Assembly (NCBI RefSeq): GCF_023518235.1
Contig: NZ_CP090423.1
Coordinates: forward strand, 3,551,001 to 3,615,000
Direction of reading: 5' to 3'
Source: Stenotrophomonas maltophilia
GTDB taxonomy: Bacteria; Pseudomonadota; Gammaproteobacteria; Xanthomonadales; Xanthomonadaceae
DNA length: 64,000 nucleotides
A program made the position numbers and the translations under genes. A model generated the notes under the pieces. That model did not search any database, was not told the DNA's origin, and was given only the letters and a program-made list of their open reading frames with translations. This document shows, piece after piece, positions 8,619-17,099 of this stretch (the first letter of the stretch is position 1; every line of letters begins with the position of its first letter).

Positions 8619-9314
8619 ATGCGTCTGTCACCTACCAACGCCCTCCACGGCATGTTCCACTCGCTGCTTCATCTTCTCATGCCGTTGCGCTGCCTGGTCT
8701 GTGGTGACCGGGGCCACGATGATCTCGACCTCTGCCGCGCCTGCCTCGCCGATCTGCCCTGGTCCGGCCGTGCCTGTCTGCGCTGCGCACTGCCGCTGCC
8801 GGACACCGCGCTGATCGTCTGCAGCAGTTGCCGCGAGGAAGCACCACCGCAGGCCGCCACCCATGCCAGCCTGCTGTACCTGCCACCGGTCGATCAGTTG
8901 CTGGTGCGCTTCAAGTTCCACCAGGATCTGGCCGCCGGGCGCCTGCTGGTGCAGCTGATGCTGCGTGCTGCACCGCCGTGGTCATGCCCGCCGCTGGCCC
9001 CGGTGCCGCTGCACAACCGGCGCCTGCGCCAGCGTGGCTACAACCAGGCCGCGGAACTGTGCCGGTTGTTGCCGATGCCGGTCTGGCACGGGCTGTACCG
9101 GCGCCGGCATACCGCACCGCAGTCCGAACGCAGCGCCGAACAGCGCCGGGAGAACCTGTTCGATGCCTTCGATGTGCGCGGGCCGGTACCTGCACGGTTG
9201 ACCGTCGTGGACGATGTGATGACCACCGGCAGCACGGTCATGGAGATCGCCGAGACGCTGCGCCTGGCGGGCGCCGACGAGGTGCGCGTATGGGTCTGCG
9301 CGCGGGTGCCGTGA
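8619..9314 (+). CDS. comF: ComF family phosphoribosyltransferase-like protein
   Basis: 231 residues from 8619, chosen because GGAAGG lies seven bases upstream; ATG 8604 has no clear ribosome site. The N-terminus carries a double zinc-ribbon with CxxC pairs (CLVCGD, CRAC, CLRC, CSSC). The C-terminal half is a PRTase domain with the PRPP loop VVDDVMTTGSTVME. The RGYNQAAEL segment is typical of ComF. In naturally competent bacteria ComF/GntX proteins are needed for DNA uptake or processing, but the exact biochemistry is not settled. It stands alone between clc and an HdeD-like gene. Confidence 0.9.
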   Translation: MRLSPTNALHGMFHSLLHLLMPLRCLVCGDRGHDDLDLCRACLADLPWSGRACLRCALPLPDTALIVCSSCREEAPPQAATHASLLYLPPVDQLLVRFKFHQDLAAGRLLVQLMLRAAPPWSCPPLAPVPLHNRRLRQRGYNQAAELCRLLPMPVWHGLYRRRHTAPQSERSAEQRRENLFDAFDVRGPVPARLTVVDDVMTTGSTVMEIAETLRLAGADEVRVWVCARVP

Positions 9315-9372
9315 TCGCCGCTTTCATGTGGAGCGGCTAGGATGGGGCCGATTCCGGATCGAAGGAGTGGCC

Positions 9373-9924
9373 ATGAATTCCCCATTGTCTCCCTTGTTGT
9401 CGGCGGTTGGGCGCAGCTGGTGGATCCTGCTGCTGTACGGCCTGGCTGCGTTGGGCTTCGGCATTGTTGCTGTCGGTTGGCCGCTGTCGGCGGCGATGGC
9501 GCTGGCGTGGACACTGGGCGTGGTGGCCATTGTCGAAGGCGTGATCAGCCTGTTCGCGCTGGTGAGCGGAGGCAGTGGCGCTCCGCGTGGCTGGCTGGCC
9601 CTGTATGCCATCGCCTCGCTGGGCTTCGGCATCCTGGCGGTGATCAATCCGCTGGCCACCGCCAGTGTGCTGGTGTTGTTCCTGGCCGCGTGGCTGCTGG
9701 TGGCCGGCATCTACCGCATCGTGTTCGCGATCCGCGTACGCAAGCAGATCCAGGGCGAGTGGCTGCTGATTCTCAGTGGCGTGCTGGCCGTGGTGCTGGG
9801 CCTGTTGTTCGCCGCCAACCCGTATGCGGGTGTGGCCGTGACCACGTTGTGGATCGGCATCGGCAGCCTGTTGTACGGGCTGCTGCAGGTGCTGGTGGCA
9901 TTCAAGCTGCGGAAGCTGAGGTGA
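9373..9924 (+). CDS. HdeD-like DUF308 membrane protein
   Basis: 183 residues with a very good ribosome site (GAAGGAG) and six hydrophobic segments in three similar pairs, as in the HdeD/DUF308 family. Repeated features such as GLAALGFGIVAVGWPLSA, ASLGFGILAVINPLATA and SGVLAVVLGLLFAANP show the internal duplication. HdeD is linked to acid stress in enterobacteria; the function elsewhere is open. Its stop overlaps the next gene's GTG start by four bases, so the downstream lipoprotein is probably made from the same transcript. Confidence 0.85.
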   Translation: MNSPLSPLLSAVGRSWWILLLYGLAALGFGIVAVGWPLSAAMALAWTLGVVAIVEGVISLFALVSGGSGAPRGWLALYAIASLGFGILAVINPLATASVLVLFLAAWLLVAGIYRIVFAIRVRKQIQGEWLLILSGVLAVVLGLLFAANPYAGVAVTTLWIGIGSLLYGLLQVLVAFKLRKLR

Positions 9925-10403
9925 GGGCGCTGCTTCCGGTGTTGCTGGGCGCGGCGATGGCTCTGGCCGGCTGCACGCCAGCGGCCCCGCCCGGTACGCG
10001 GGTGGGGGCGGACCGCCCGCCACTTCCCGGGGTGGATGTGCGCCTGAGCGCGGTCGATGCGGCCGGCAAGGGCGTGCCGGTGCAGTGGCAGGACGAGACA
10101 TTGACGCTGCGCGAGCCCCCGATTGCCAGCAGCGCGGACATCGCCGATGTGCGCTCTGTGCAGGATGACTACGGCCTGACGGCGCTGCAGATCCGCTATC
10201 GACCCGAGGCGCACCAGCGCCTCCACGATGGCACGGCGGCCATGGTCGGTCAGCGTATGGCGATCAGCGTGGATGGCCGGGTGCTGATGGTGGCCACGGT
10301 GCAGGGACCGTTCTCTGAATCGATGAATCTGAGTGGGTTGGCCGGTAGTGATGCCACGGCGTTGGAGAAGCACATCACCGGGTCTGCGCCGGTGGAGCGG
10401 TAG
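9921..10403 (+). CDS. Lipoprotein with a SecD P1-head-like domain
   Basis: 160 residues starting at GTG 9921, which overlaps the upstream stop (GTGA). There is a clear lipobox, LAGC, after a short hydrophobic signal, so it is a predicted lipoprotein. The C-terminal ~80 residues (ALQIRYRPEAHQRLHD, VGQRMAISVDGRVL, ATVQGPFSESMNLSG) resemble the periplasmic head of SecD as it occurs in stand-alone proteins. Function is unknown. Its last 29 bases overlap the decayed paralog on the other strand, so the T6SS island abuts the end of this gene directly. Confidence 0.7.
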   Translation: MRALLPVLLGAAMALAGCTPAAPPGTRVGADRPPLPGVDVRLSAVDAAGKGVPVQWQDETLTLREPPIASSADIADVRSVQDDYGLTALQIRYRPEAHQRLHDGTAAMVGQRMAISVDGRVLMVATVQGPFSESMNLSGLAGSDATALEKHITGSAPVER

Positions 10404-10696
10404 AGGCAGGTAGATGCGTGCAGAAGGCTACACATTCACCGTCTCGGTTGAGGAGTGGATGCTCCGGCCCATCATGACGCTGGAAGCTCCATAGGAGATC
10501 GAGGCCGCCGGCCTTGAATCCCGGGCAGGTGTAGTAGCGTGGCCGATCGACACTCATGGATGCGACCTTCTGCCGTGTAGATGGTGGCGGGTGGTTCCGG
10601 GCAGTTGATGGGGCCGAGTGCACTGCCGGGTAGTCGATCAAAGTCCATCTGGACGCCCGCAAGCGCTGCAACAAGACAGAACGCGATCATGTTCAT
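10375..10696 (-). pseudogene. Decayed third copy of the secreted paralog next door
   Basis: Reading from 10696 there is an intact signal-like start (MNMIAFCLVAALAGV) and then CPEPPATIYTAEGRIHEC, matching the N-terminal Cys region of the two upstream paralogs. After that the frame drifts. The C-terminal signature YTCPGF, WSFQRHDGPEHPLLNRDGEC is found in another frame and runs to 10375. About 190 middle residues are missing. So this is a paralog with an internal deletion and a frameshift. Its start overlaps the previous gene's stop (ATGA), showing it was once an intact coupled tandem copy. Confidence 0.75.
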
Positions 10697-11553
10697 GAGC
10701 GGTCAGCCGATGGGAGTTCGCCCTTGTCGGCATCGCACTGCGCCAGACACGTCCCATCTCGGCCCATGATCGGTCGTACAGGCGAGTCATGGCGCTGCAC
10801 GCTCCAGATCATGTTGAGGCCATCGATCGAAGACCCCGGGTAAGCGAGCCATTGCCCGTGCGAATCTGGAATCAACGCAGAAGTCGTGGGGAACGCCTGC
10901 GCGCAGTGTCCGTGGATGTAGGCGGCTGAAACATCCTGAGGAGCACTGGGATGCTGCCAGTCGTCGTATAGACGGCTGTAGAGCGTCGGGCACAGTGTGC
11001 CGCCCTCAATGACCATTGCGTACTGCGATGTAGCAGCAACACGCACGTCGACGTCGAAGTCCTTCTCCGCGCGCAACGCAGAAGTCGCTGGCACGCGATA
11101 GTAGACGCGCGATCGAGGCCACAGAAGTACGCCTGACAATCGAATCTCCATCATCTGTTCGCCGATGGCACTGACATCATTGGAATCAATCACAGTGCCA
11201 ATTTGGTCAAACACGAAATAGCGATCCTCCTCTCGCGCGCCAGGTTGCTTGGAAACAACGATAGCCCTGAATGGCCAAGCTTGGATGGAGGCGTAGCTGA
11301 GCAGGTCCGGCTCAGAAAAGCCGTTCAAGCCGAGCAGATGTTGCCAATGTGACGCGTCATCAGGGAAAGGAAGGTGCCGGTATGCGTCATGACCAGGTCC
11401 CGCGCAGCGCAGCATCCTGCCGTCGGCGACGACATGGATCGTCGCCGGAGCTGGCGGGCATTCGAACGAGGGTGCCGCCATCTTCTCGGAATCATCCGTG
11501 GCGTGAATGGATGAAGCGAACAGCAACAGGGGGAGCGGTGAAAGGCGCTTCAT
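10693..11553 (-). CDS. Secreted paralog 2, candidate T6SS immunity protein
   Basis: About 286 residues from the ATG at 11553; a GTG nine bases upstream is the alternative. It has an N-terminal signal peptide (MKRLSPLPLLLFASSIHA) so it should reach the periplasm. It is a clear paralog of the next gene: both have an N-terminal CPxPxxTI...GR(M/V)xxC segment, a central WPFR...MMEIR(L/I)SG...YYR(V/L)P block, and a C-terminal WS(V/F)QRHDxPxRP...C block. I do not know the family. Position after a VgrG-linked peptidoglycan-peptidase candidate and periplasmic targeting make immunity the best inference. Base composition is AT-rich for this genome. Confidence 0.6.
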   Translation of the reverse strand: MKRLSPLPLLLFASSIHATDDSEKMAAPSFECPPAPATIHVVADGRMLRCAGPGHDAYRHLPFPDDASHWQHLLGLNGFSEPDLLSYASIQAWPFRAIVVSKQPGAREEDRYFVFDQIGTVIDSNDVSAIGEQMMEIRLSGVLLWPRSRVYYRVPATSALRAEKDFDVDVRVAATSQYAMVIEGGTLCPTLYSRLYDDWQHPSAPQDVSAAYIHGHCAQAFPTTSALIPDSHGQWLAYPGSSIDGLNMIWSVQRHDSPVRPIMGRDGTCLAQCDADKGELPSADRS

Positions 11554-11603
11554 TGGCTGCACCAGAGTGGGATGATCTGCATCGTGCGTTCATTGGCATT
11601 TGG

Positions 11604-12437
11604 TTAAAGCACATTGCCTGACGGCATGCAGAGCGCGATGCATTCGCCCTGCTTGTTGCGAACAGGGCGTTCTGGCTCATCGTGGCGCTGGAAGCTCCAC
11701 TCAAACGGCTGTCGGTCGTCAGGAAGCCCCGGGTAGGTGTACAAGACCTGAGTTTCCTGATCAGGTTCAAGTGGAGAGGTTTGGTGTTTTCTCGCATCCT
11801 TGCAATGACCATTGATGTGGAACCCGCCGGTCGAGCGATGGCGATCATCATTCTTCCACTCGGAATATCCACTGTCATCCAGCGCGGGGCACAGCATCCT
11901 GCCATCGACCACTACGGCATACTTCATCGTGCCGATTGATGTGTCTCCGGTCCCCATGATCAGGTGGTCGCCTCTCTCAATTGAATCCGGGAGGCGGTAG
12001 TACACATTCGCAGTGGGCCAGATTCGAAGGCCGGAAATCCGGATCTCCATCATGCGTTGACCAACGGCGTCGGCTTCGCTGGATTCAGTGATTCGCCCAT
12101 TGCGATCGAAGATGTAGAAGTACTCATTGCTGTTCAGAAGAAGCGTCTGCGTTGCATACATCGAGCGAAAGGGCCAATCCTGTACGGGATGGTAGGACCC
12201 GGAGCCGTTGGGACGTTTGGCCGAAAGCCCGAAGCCGAGTCGCCAGTGTGCCTCGTCATCGGGCGGGGTTACGTCTACCGGAACAATCGTCCCATTGCGC
12301 GGTTGACAGATGTAGACGCGTCCCTCTGTGGAATTCAAGGTGACTGACGGGGCGGGGCAGAGCCTGCCCTCAATGGGTGCTGATACCGCAGCAATTACCT
12401 GCGATATCATCAGTACGGGTATGAGGAATTCCGTCAT
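11604..12437 (-). CDS. Secreted paralog 1, candidate immunity protein to the M15 effector
   Basis: 277 residues with a hydrophobic N-terminal signal (EFLIPVLMISQVIAAVSA). Its start overlaps the stop of the peptidase gene by four bases (ATGA), the tight coupling usual for toxin-immunity pairs. It shares the central MMEIRISGLRIWP and C-terminal WSFQRHDEPERP blocks with paralog 2 and the decayed copy. Four or more conserved cysteines suggest disulfides in the periplasm, where a cell-wall peptidase toxin would act. No family name is recognised. Immunity function is inferred only from order, coupling and location. Confidence 0.65.
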   Translation of the reverse strand: MTEFLIPVLMISQVIAAVSAPIEGRLCPAPSVTLNSTEGRVYICQPRNGTIVPVDVTPPDDEAHWRLGFGLSAKRPNGSGSYHPVQDWPFRSMYATQTLLLNSNEYFYIFDRNGRITESSEADAVGQRMMEIRISGLRIWPTANVYYRLPDSIERGDHLIMGTGDTSIGTMKYAVVVDGRMLCPALDDSGYSEWKNDDRHRSTGGFHINGHCKDARKHQTSPLEPDQETQVLYTYPGLPDDRQPFEWSFQRHDEPERPVRNKQGECIALCMPSGNVL

Positions 12438-13777
12438 GGCTGTTTGTCGCCCAGACTGATGTGTATGTGATGAATGTGGGTGGCATCTGTTCTTATCGAA
12501 ACCTTGTTTGGATTCTCAGCGTCATGGATCCCCAGCTTCGCGTAGCTCAGTTCCCATGGACCTCCCAGCCAGCCCAGTTCTCCATTTGCTTGACCCTGCG
12601 CCAGGTAGGAATGCAGTCTGCATGAGAGCTCTCGCATGCGTACCCGAGCTGGCGTTTCTGTCGCCGCTATCTGCAATGGATGCGAGTTGGGCGAGTTGGT
12701 TCGATGAAACTGGATCGTTACGTCATGCCGTTGCTCATCGTTCGACACAATTGTGGACGTTGCTTCGGTAATATCCAGTGCAGAAGCATAGCGATGCAGA
12801 ACGGAACCGAAGTGCGGGCGCCACGCACCGGTAGATCGAATGTACGAGATGTCCAGGTCATGCATCATCCTCAAGAGGAACTCCATGGCTGCTGGATGTG
12901 TCCTGCGTAGGCTCTCATCTGCAGTCATGCGGTTTCCTGCATGGCCGTTATCTTCGCGGAAGGAGAGTCGCCCGCGTCCGCCGGTGGTTGACTGGTGGTT
13001 GAACTCAATCCGTTTGTCGCCATGCTCAAATATCCGGTCATGCAAGTGAGCGTCGTGTGCGCTGTTCATCGTCAATCGCTCGCCATAGATGATGCGCAGT
13101 TGCTCGCGATAGTCGCTGGCCTCGATGAGAGGGTGGTCGCTGCCATAGGTGCGAGAGGCATCAGCCCACGCCTGGAAGGAGATAAGGTGCCGCCCAAGAT
13201 CCAAGGGTTTGATCTTCTTACCATTGGCCTCTTGATGGTTCGTCAACTGTAGGACGGCGCCATCCGCTGCGATGGAGTCAGCTGCCACGCCACGAGTGCG
13301 CAGCAGGCCATTCGGGTGGGTAGTGCGGACAGACAGGCTCAGGTCGGCTGCTTCGACGACATCCAGCTCGACCAGTGGCTGCACGTCACGACCGCTACTT
13401 CGACCGTCGGCAAGTGCATGCTGCTGTATCGAAAAAGTGCTGCGCGGAAGAAACTGTTCTGTGGGCTCGTTGATGTAGATTCTGTACTTCCCCGCACCCT
13501 GGAGGAGCACATGTGCTTTTCCCTGCGAGGACGTCTTCCCTGAAGTGTTCCTTGGGCGCTCCAGGACACGCCAGTGGCTGGGGTCCTCCGGTCGAGCATG
13601 TACTACGACGTAGGGCAGGCCCTTGGTCAGCTGAGTAGTCTTCCCGTCATTCCCGCCTCTCATCATGAAGGTGATCTCGACATGGTGCGTGACTGGAACG
13701 TGGTAGACGTTCATGGCCACGTTGTCGCGATCAGGGACCACGATGGCCCCGGCGGGCGGCTGATTCCGATGCCGCAT
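12434..13777 (-). CDS. M15-type metallopeptidase, candidate T6SS effector
   Basis: 447 residues, with a good ribosome site (AGGAAG six bases before the start). The C-terminal third has the D-Ala-D-Ala peptidase/endolysin M15 zinc layout: H328-RYASAL-D335 fits HxxGxAxD with the Gly changed to Ala, and HHIHIS near residues 436-441 supplies the last His. The N-terminal ~250 residues are unrecognised and hydrophilic. There is no signal peptide, as expected for a VgrG-delivered toxin. It lies two genes after vgrG and is coupled to a periplasmic candidate immunity gene. Predicted action is cutting of peptidoglycan cross-links in rival cells. A cargo or phage-lysin role is the alternative. Confidence 0.65.
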   Translation of the reverse strand: MRHRNQPPAGAIVVPDRDNVAMNVYHVPVTHHVEITFMMRGGNDGKTTQLTKGLPYVVVHARPEDPSHWRVLERPRNTSGKTSSQGKAHVLLQGAGKYRIYINEPTEQFLPRSTFSIQQHALADGRSSGRDVQPLVELDVVEAADLSLSVRTTHPNGLLRTRGVAADSIAADGAVLQLTNHQEANGKKIKPLDLGRHLISFQAWADASRTYGSDHPLIEASDYREQLRIIYGERLTMNSAHDAHLHDRIFEHGDKRIEFNHQSTTGGRGRLSFREDNGHAGNRMTADESLRRTHPAAMEFLLRMMHDLDISYIRSTGAWRPHFGSVLHRYASALDITEATSTIVSNDEQRHDVTIQFHRTNSPNSHPLQIAATETPARVRMRELSCRLHSYLAQGQANGELGWLGGPWELSYAKLGIHDAENPNKVSIRTDATHIHHIHISLGDKQP

Positions 13778-13802
13778 CAGTTCTTCCTCTGCTTGGCTGA
13801 GG

Positions 13803-14195
13803 TCATGCGATTTCCACCTGGAAGGGGAAGGCGGTAGCGTTGGCCGTGATCACTACGTTGCTGCGCTGGTGAGCGTGATGGCAGAAGCTTCCGATGTGCT
13901 TCCAGGAGTCATCGTCGCGACGTATATCGATCTGCACATGGCCAGAGCCGGACAGCCGCCAGGTTCCTTCATGCTCCACCGGGCCGCCGTCGGGGTGGGA
14001 AGACAGCCTGACACCCCGGCCATCCGTTGAGGTGCTGCCAACATAGGTATTCCCTCGACCGTCTCTCAGTCGGTATGTGACTCTGTCCAGCGGCTCGCCG
14101 AAACTGGTCGCAAAGTGAAGCTGCGTCGAGCCTGTTGAACAGGCATCAGAGAATGCGTGCACGGGTGGTTTCTCCTGGATATTTCCCCATATCAA
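13803..14195 (-). CDS. Small transthyretin-like protein between vgrG and effector
   Basis: 130 residues, starting three bases after the vgrG stop. It has no signal peptide and no transmembrane segment. The segment YRLRDGRGNTYVGSTSTDGRG resembles the C-terminal tail of the VgrG itself (YKIVTAAGEVLAQGVTDDSG), both looking like a transthyretin-type beta sandwich. Such domains on VgrG proteins help dock effectors, so this free-standing copy may be an adaptor or tip accessory. That is inference. The composition is lower in G+C than vgrG and matches the downstream effector. Confidence 0.55.
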   Translation of the reverse strand: MIWGNIQEKPPVHAFSDACSTGSTQLHFATSFGEPLDRVTYRLRDGRGNTYVGSTSTDGRGVRLSSHPDGGPVEHEGTWRLSGSGHVQIDIRRDDDSWKHIGSFCHHAHQRSNVVITANATAFPFQVEIA

Positions 14196-14198
14196 GAC

Positions 14199-16940
14199 TC
14201 AGCAGTCGCATGCGTCACCCTGTCCATCGATCAATGTTTCGATGGTCCAGCCTCCATTGCCGATGTAGGCCGTAAGCGCATCGCCGGATTCAGTTCCCAC
14301 CGTGATGCTGCGCCCACTGTCATCGGTAACGCCCTGGGCCAACACCTCGCCAGCAGCGGTGACAATCTTGTAGTACGTACCGGGCCGCGCCCGCTGCTGC
14401 GCATCCACCACCCGAAGCTTCCCGCGATACTTCAAGCGCGGCGCAAGCTGCCTCGGCAACGCGACGATGCCTGCGGGCTTGAACTCTCCAGCCATGAACG
14501 GATGCTCACCCGCCTTGACCTTGAACTCGCCCGGGCAGCTGAAGGTGATGTTGTCGCCCTCCAGCGTGATCGCGCTGTTGCCGGCCTGCAGCACCACCTT
14601 GGTCTGCGCCAGCACGTCGATGCGGTCGTCGGTGGCGGTGATGGTCAGTGCCTGATCGCTCAGCAGTTCCAGTTCGCCATCGTTGGCCTGCAGGCTGACC
14701 GGACCCTGCGCGGCGATCACCCGCAGCGGGCCGCTCTGCGCAAACAGCGAGACATGCTCGCCGGAGACGGTGGCCAGGGTTTCGCCGGCGCTGACGTGCA
14801 GGTCCTGCTGCACCGTCATCTGCAGGTTCTGCCCGGCATAGGCCACCGCGCTGGCTGGGGTGGTCCAGGCGATGTGGTGCGGCGCTTCGGCCAGCAGCAG
14901 TGGTGTGCCCAGCCGTTCCACCGGCTGCTCGCCGGGGCTGCGGCCATCGCTGCCGGGCTTCATCGCGCTCTGCCCGTTCACCTCGCCCTGGAAGCGGCCC
15001 TGCGCCTTCGGGTCGATCTGCTCGCGCAACTGCTTGGTGCGCTGGTACTCGGCCAGGCCCGGCACCTGCTGCTGGGCCAGGGTCTGCTGCATCTGTTCCA
15101 GGCTGCGCTCGGCACCCTTGAGCTGGGCCACCACGCTGGCGTTGTCCATCACCGTGGAGGCCGCGCGTTCCTGCAGGCTGGCCGACAGCAGCAGGCCTTC
15201 GCCGGCATGCACGTTGCCCCAGCCCTGGGTGGCCAGTTCGAAGCCTTCGCCACGCAGTGCGCCGCGGGCCGTGTCCTGGTGCGCGATCAGGTAGCCCAGC
15301 TCCAGCCGGCTGTCGGCCAGCGAGCTGTGCAGGCGGGTGCGCAGCTGGCCCGGCGTATCGTCCATCAGCCATTGCTGGGTGCCGCTGCCGTCATGGGCCT
15401 GGGTATGCAGGCCACTGAGCACGCCGGGGTGGCGCGCGTTCTCGTCGATGCCGCCGCCGAACGGCGGGGCCACCTCGCCGTTGTACAGCTGGCCGGTGAT
15501 GCGCGGCTGGTCGATGTCGCCGTGCAGGAATTCCACCAGCACCTCGCTGCCCACCCGCGGCAGGAACGCGGTGCCCCAGTTCGGGCCGGCCACCCATTCG
15601 GCCACCGACACCCAGCTGCCGCTGGTGTGGTCGCCGGGGGCATGGCCGGGCTGCGCGCTGCCGGTGTCGGTCAGGCCGCCCGGGTTGGGTTGGCTGCCGC
15701 GCTGCCAGCCGAACTGGATGCGCACCTGATGCTCGCGGTTGGGCGTGACCGCAGTGTTGGCGATGCCGACCACGCGGGCGGTCTGCGGGCCATGCAGGGT
15801 TGGCCGGTCCTGCGGCAGGGCGCGCAGCGGCACGCCGGCGCCGGTGGCCAGGAAACTGTTGCGGTAGGCGCCGCGCTCCAGCGCCGGGCTGCCCAGCAGC
15901 TCGGCGATGCCCTGGTCGAGGTTGTTCAGCGCCACGTGCTGCACCGCCAGCAGCTGGAAGGCCTGGCCTTCGTGCTGCGGGTGCTGGGCCAGGCGGAAGG
16001 TGCTGCCGGCGGCCAACTGGCGCTCACTGCCGCTGCCGCTGTAGAGCACCTGGCCCACCCGCAGCGCGTCCAGCCGCGCCTGCGCTTCGGCATCGGCCCA
16101 GCCGGCCTGGGCGAAGCGCCCGGCGCGTGGCTGCACATAGACTTCCAGCGCCGGCAGGCTGCCGGCGTCGGCGCTGGACTGCGCGGCCACCGCCGTGACC
16201 TGCTCGCTGTGCCAGCTGGCCACGGTGCTGGCGTTGGGCACCAGTTGCTGGCGCTCGGCGAAGGCGGTGATGCCATCACTGGCCTCGGCCATGTCGGCGC
16301 GATGGAAGCGCACCCGGCCAGTGTCGGGCAGTTCGGCACCCGGCTCGAACACCACCAGCGTGTGCGCGGCCTCATCGCCCTGCGCCTGCTCGATGCGCCA
16401 GGCCAGGCCGGCCTCGGCCAGCAGCCGGGTGACGAAGGCCCAGTCGGTTTCGCGGTACTGGGTGGTGATCGCACGTACCGGCAGTGCAGCCTGCACGTCG
16501 AAGCGGAACACGGCCTGCGGATAGTCGGCGAAGATCTGTTCGCAGATCGCGCGGGTGTCCAGGTCCTGGAAGATCACCGCATTGCGGCGCAGGCGGAGCA
16601 GTGCGGTCCACGGTTCGAGGATCAGCCGGTAGCGGGCCAGGCCGCCATCACTGCCCAGCTGCGCCGCTTCGGTGCACAGCCCATGCCATTGCCGCAGCGC
16701 GCCGTCGGCCTGGCGCAGCTGCAGGGTCAGCGGCTGTTCCAGCCACGGGTCCAGGTCCAGGAACGCATCGGTGGCCAGGCAGTCGATCTGCAGGCGGTTG
16801 TCGCCGCAGACCGCTTCGGTACCTTCGAAGCGCTCGACCACCCACGCCTCGTGCAGCCCCAGCAGGCGCAGCTGGCGTGGCTGTCGGGCGTCGAGCGTGA
16901 TCGCCCGCAGCAGTGCGGCAACAGCGGCTTCCGTGCCCAT
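14199..16940 (-). CDS. vgrG: Type VI secretion tip protein VgrG with C-terminal extension
   Basis: 913 residues. VgrG trimers form the needle tip of the T6SS and carry effectors. Seen: gp27-like N-terminal half (YRETDWAFVTRLLAEAGL), gp5-like OB-fold with VRIQFGWQRG and WGTAFLPRVGSEVLVEFLHGD, then a DUF2345 beta-helix region (about 680-830, repeats like DGELELLSDQALTITATDD), and a C-terminal transthyretin-like tail (about 850-913). Ribosome site GGGAG lies eight bases before the start. No other T6SS structural genes are in the window, so this is an orphan vgrG module whose apparatus is elsewhere. Confidence 0.92.
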   Translation of the reverse strand: MGTEAAVAALLRAITLDARQPRQLRLLGLHEAWVVERFEGTEAVCGDNRLQIDCLATDAFLDLDPWLEQPLTLQLRQADGALRQWHGLCTEAAQLGSDGGLARYRLILEPWTALLRLRRNAVIFQDLDTRAICEQIFADYPQAVFRFDVQAALPVRAITTQYRETDWAFVTRLLAEAGLAWRIEQAQGDEAAHTLVVFEPGAELPDTGRVRFHRADMAEASDGITAFAERQQLVPNASTVASWHSEQVTAVAAQSSADAGSLPALEVYVQPRAGRFAQAGWADAEAQARLDALRVGQVLYSGSGSERQLAAGSTFRLAQHPQHEGQAFQLLAVQHVALNNLDQGIAELLGSPALERGAYRNSFLATGAGVPLRALPQDRPTLHGPQTARVVGIANTAVTPNREHQVRIQFGWQRGSQPNPGGLTDTGSAQPGHAPGDHTSGSWVSVAEWVAGPNWGTAFLPRVGSEVLVEFLHGDIDQPRITGQLYNGEVAPPFGGGIDENARHPGVLSGLHTQAHDGSGTQQWLMDDTPGQLRTRLHSSLADSRLELGYLIAHQDTARGALRGEGFELATQGWGNVHAGEGLLLSASLQERAASTVMDNASVVAQLKGAERSLEQMQQTLAQQQVPGLAEYQRTKQLREQIDPKAQGRFQGEVNGQSAMKPGSDGRSPGEQPVERLGTPLLLAEAPHHIAWTTPASAVAYAGQNLQMTVQQDLHVSAGETLATVSGEHVSLFAQSGPLRVIAAQGPVSLQANDGELELLSDQALTITATDDRIDVLAQTKVVLQAGNSAITLEGDNITFSCPGEFKVKAGEHPFMAGEFKPAGIVALPRQLAPRLKYRGKLRVVDAQQRARPGTYYKIVTAAGEVLAQGVTDDSGRSITVGTESGDALTAYIGNGGWTIETLIDGQGDACDC

Positions 16941-17099
16941 GCAGAATCTCCCTCGGGTAGTGGGAGAACTGTTGGGCAGGGCGCCACCGGTGACGACGTG
17001 TCAGGGCAATCCTGTGGAGCGGATCACGCTTGCCGACATCAGATCAGGCCGTTCGCGACAAGCTCCTAAGAACCGGGCGGTGCATTCACGACGCGGCAA

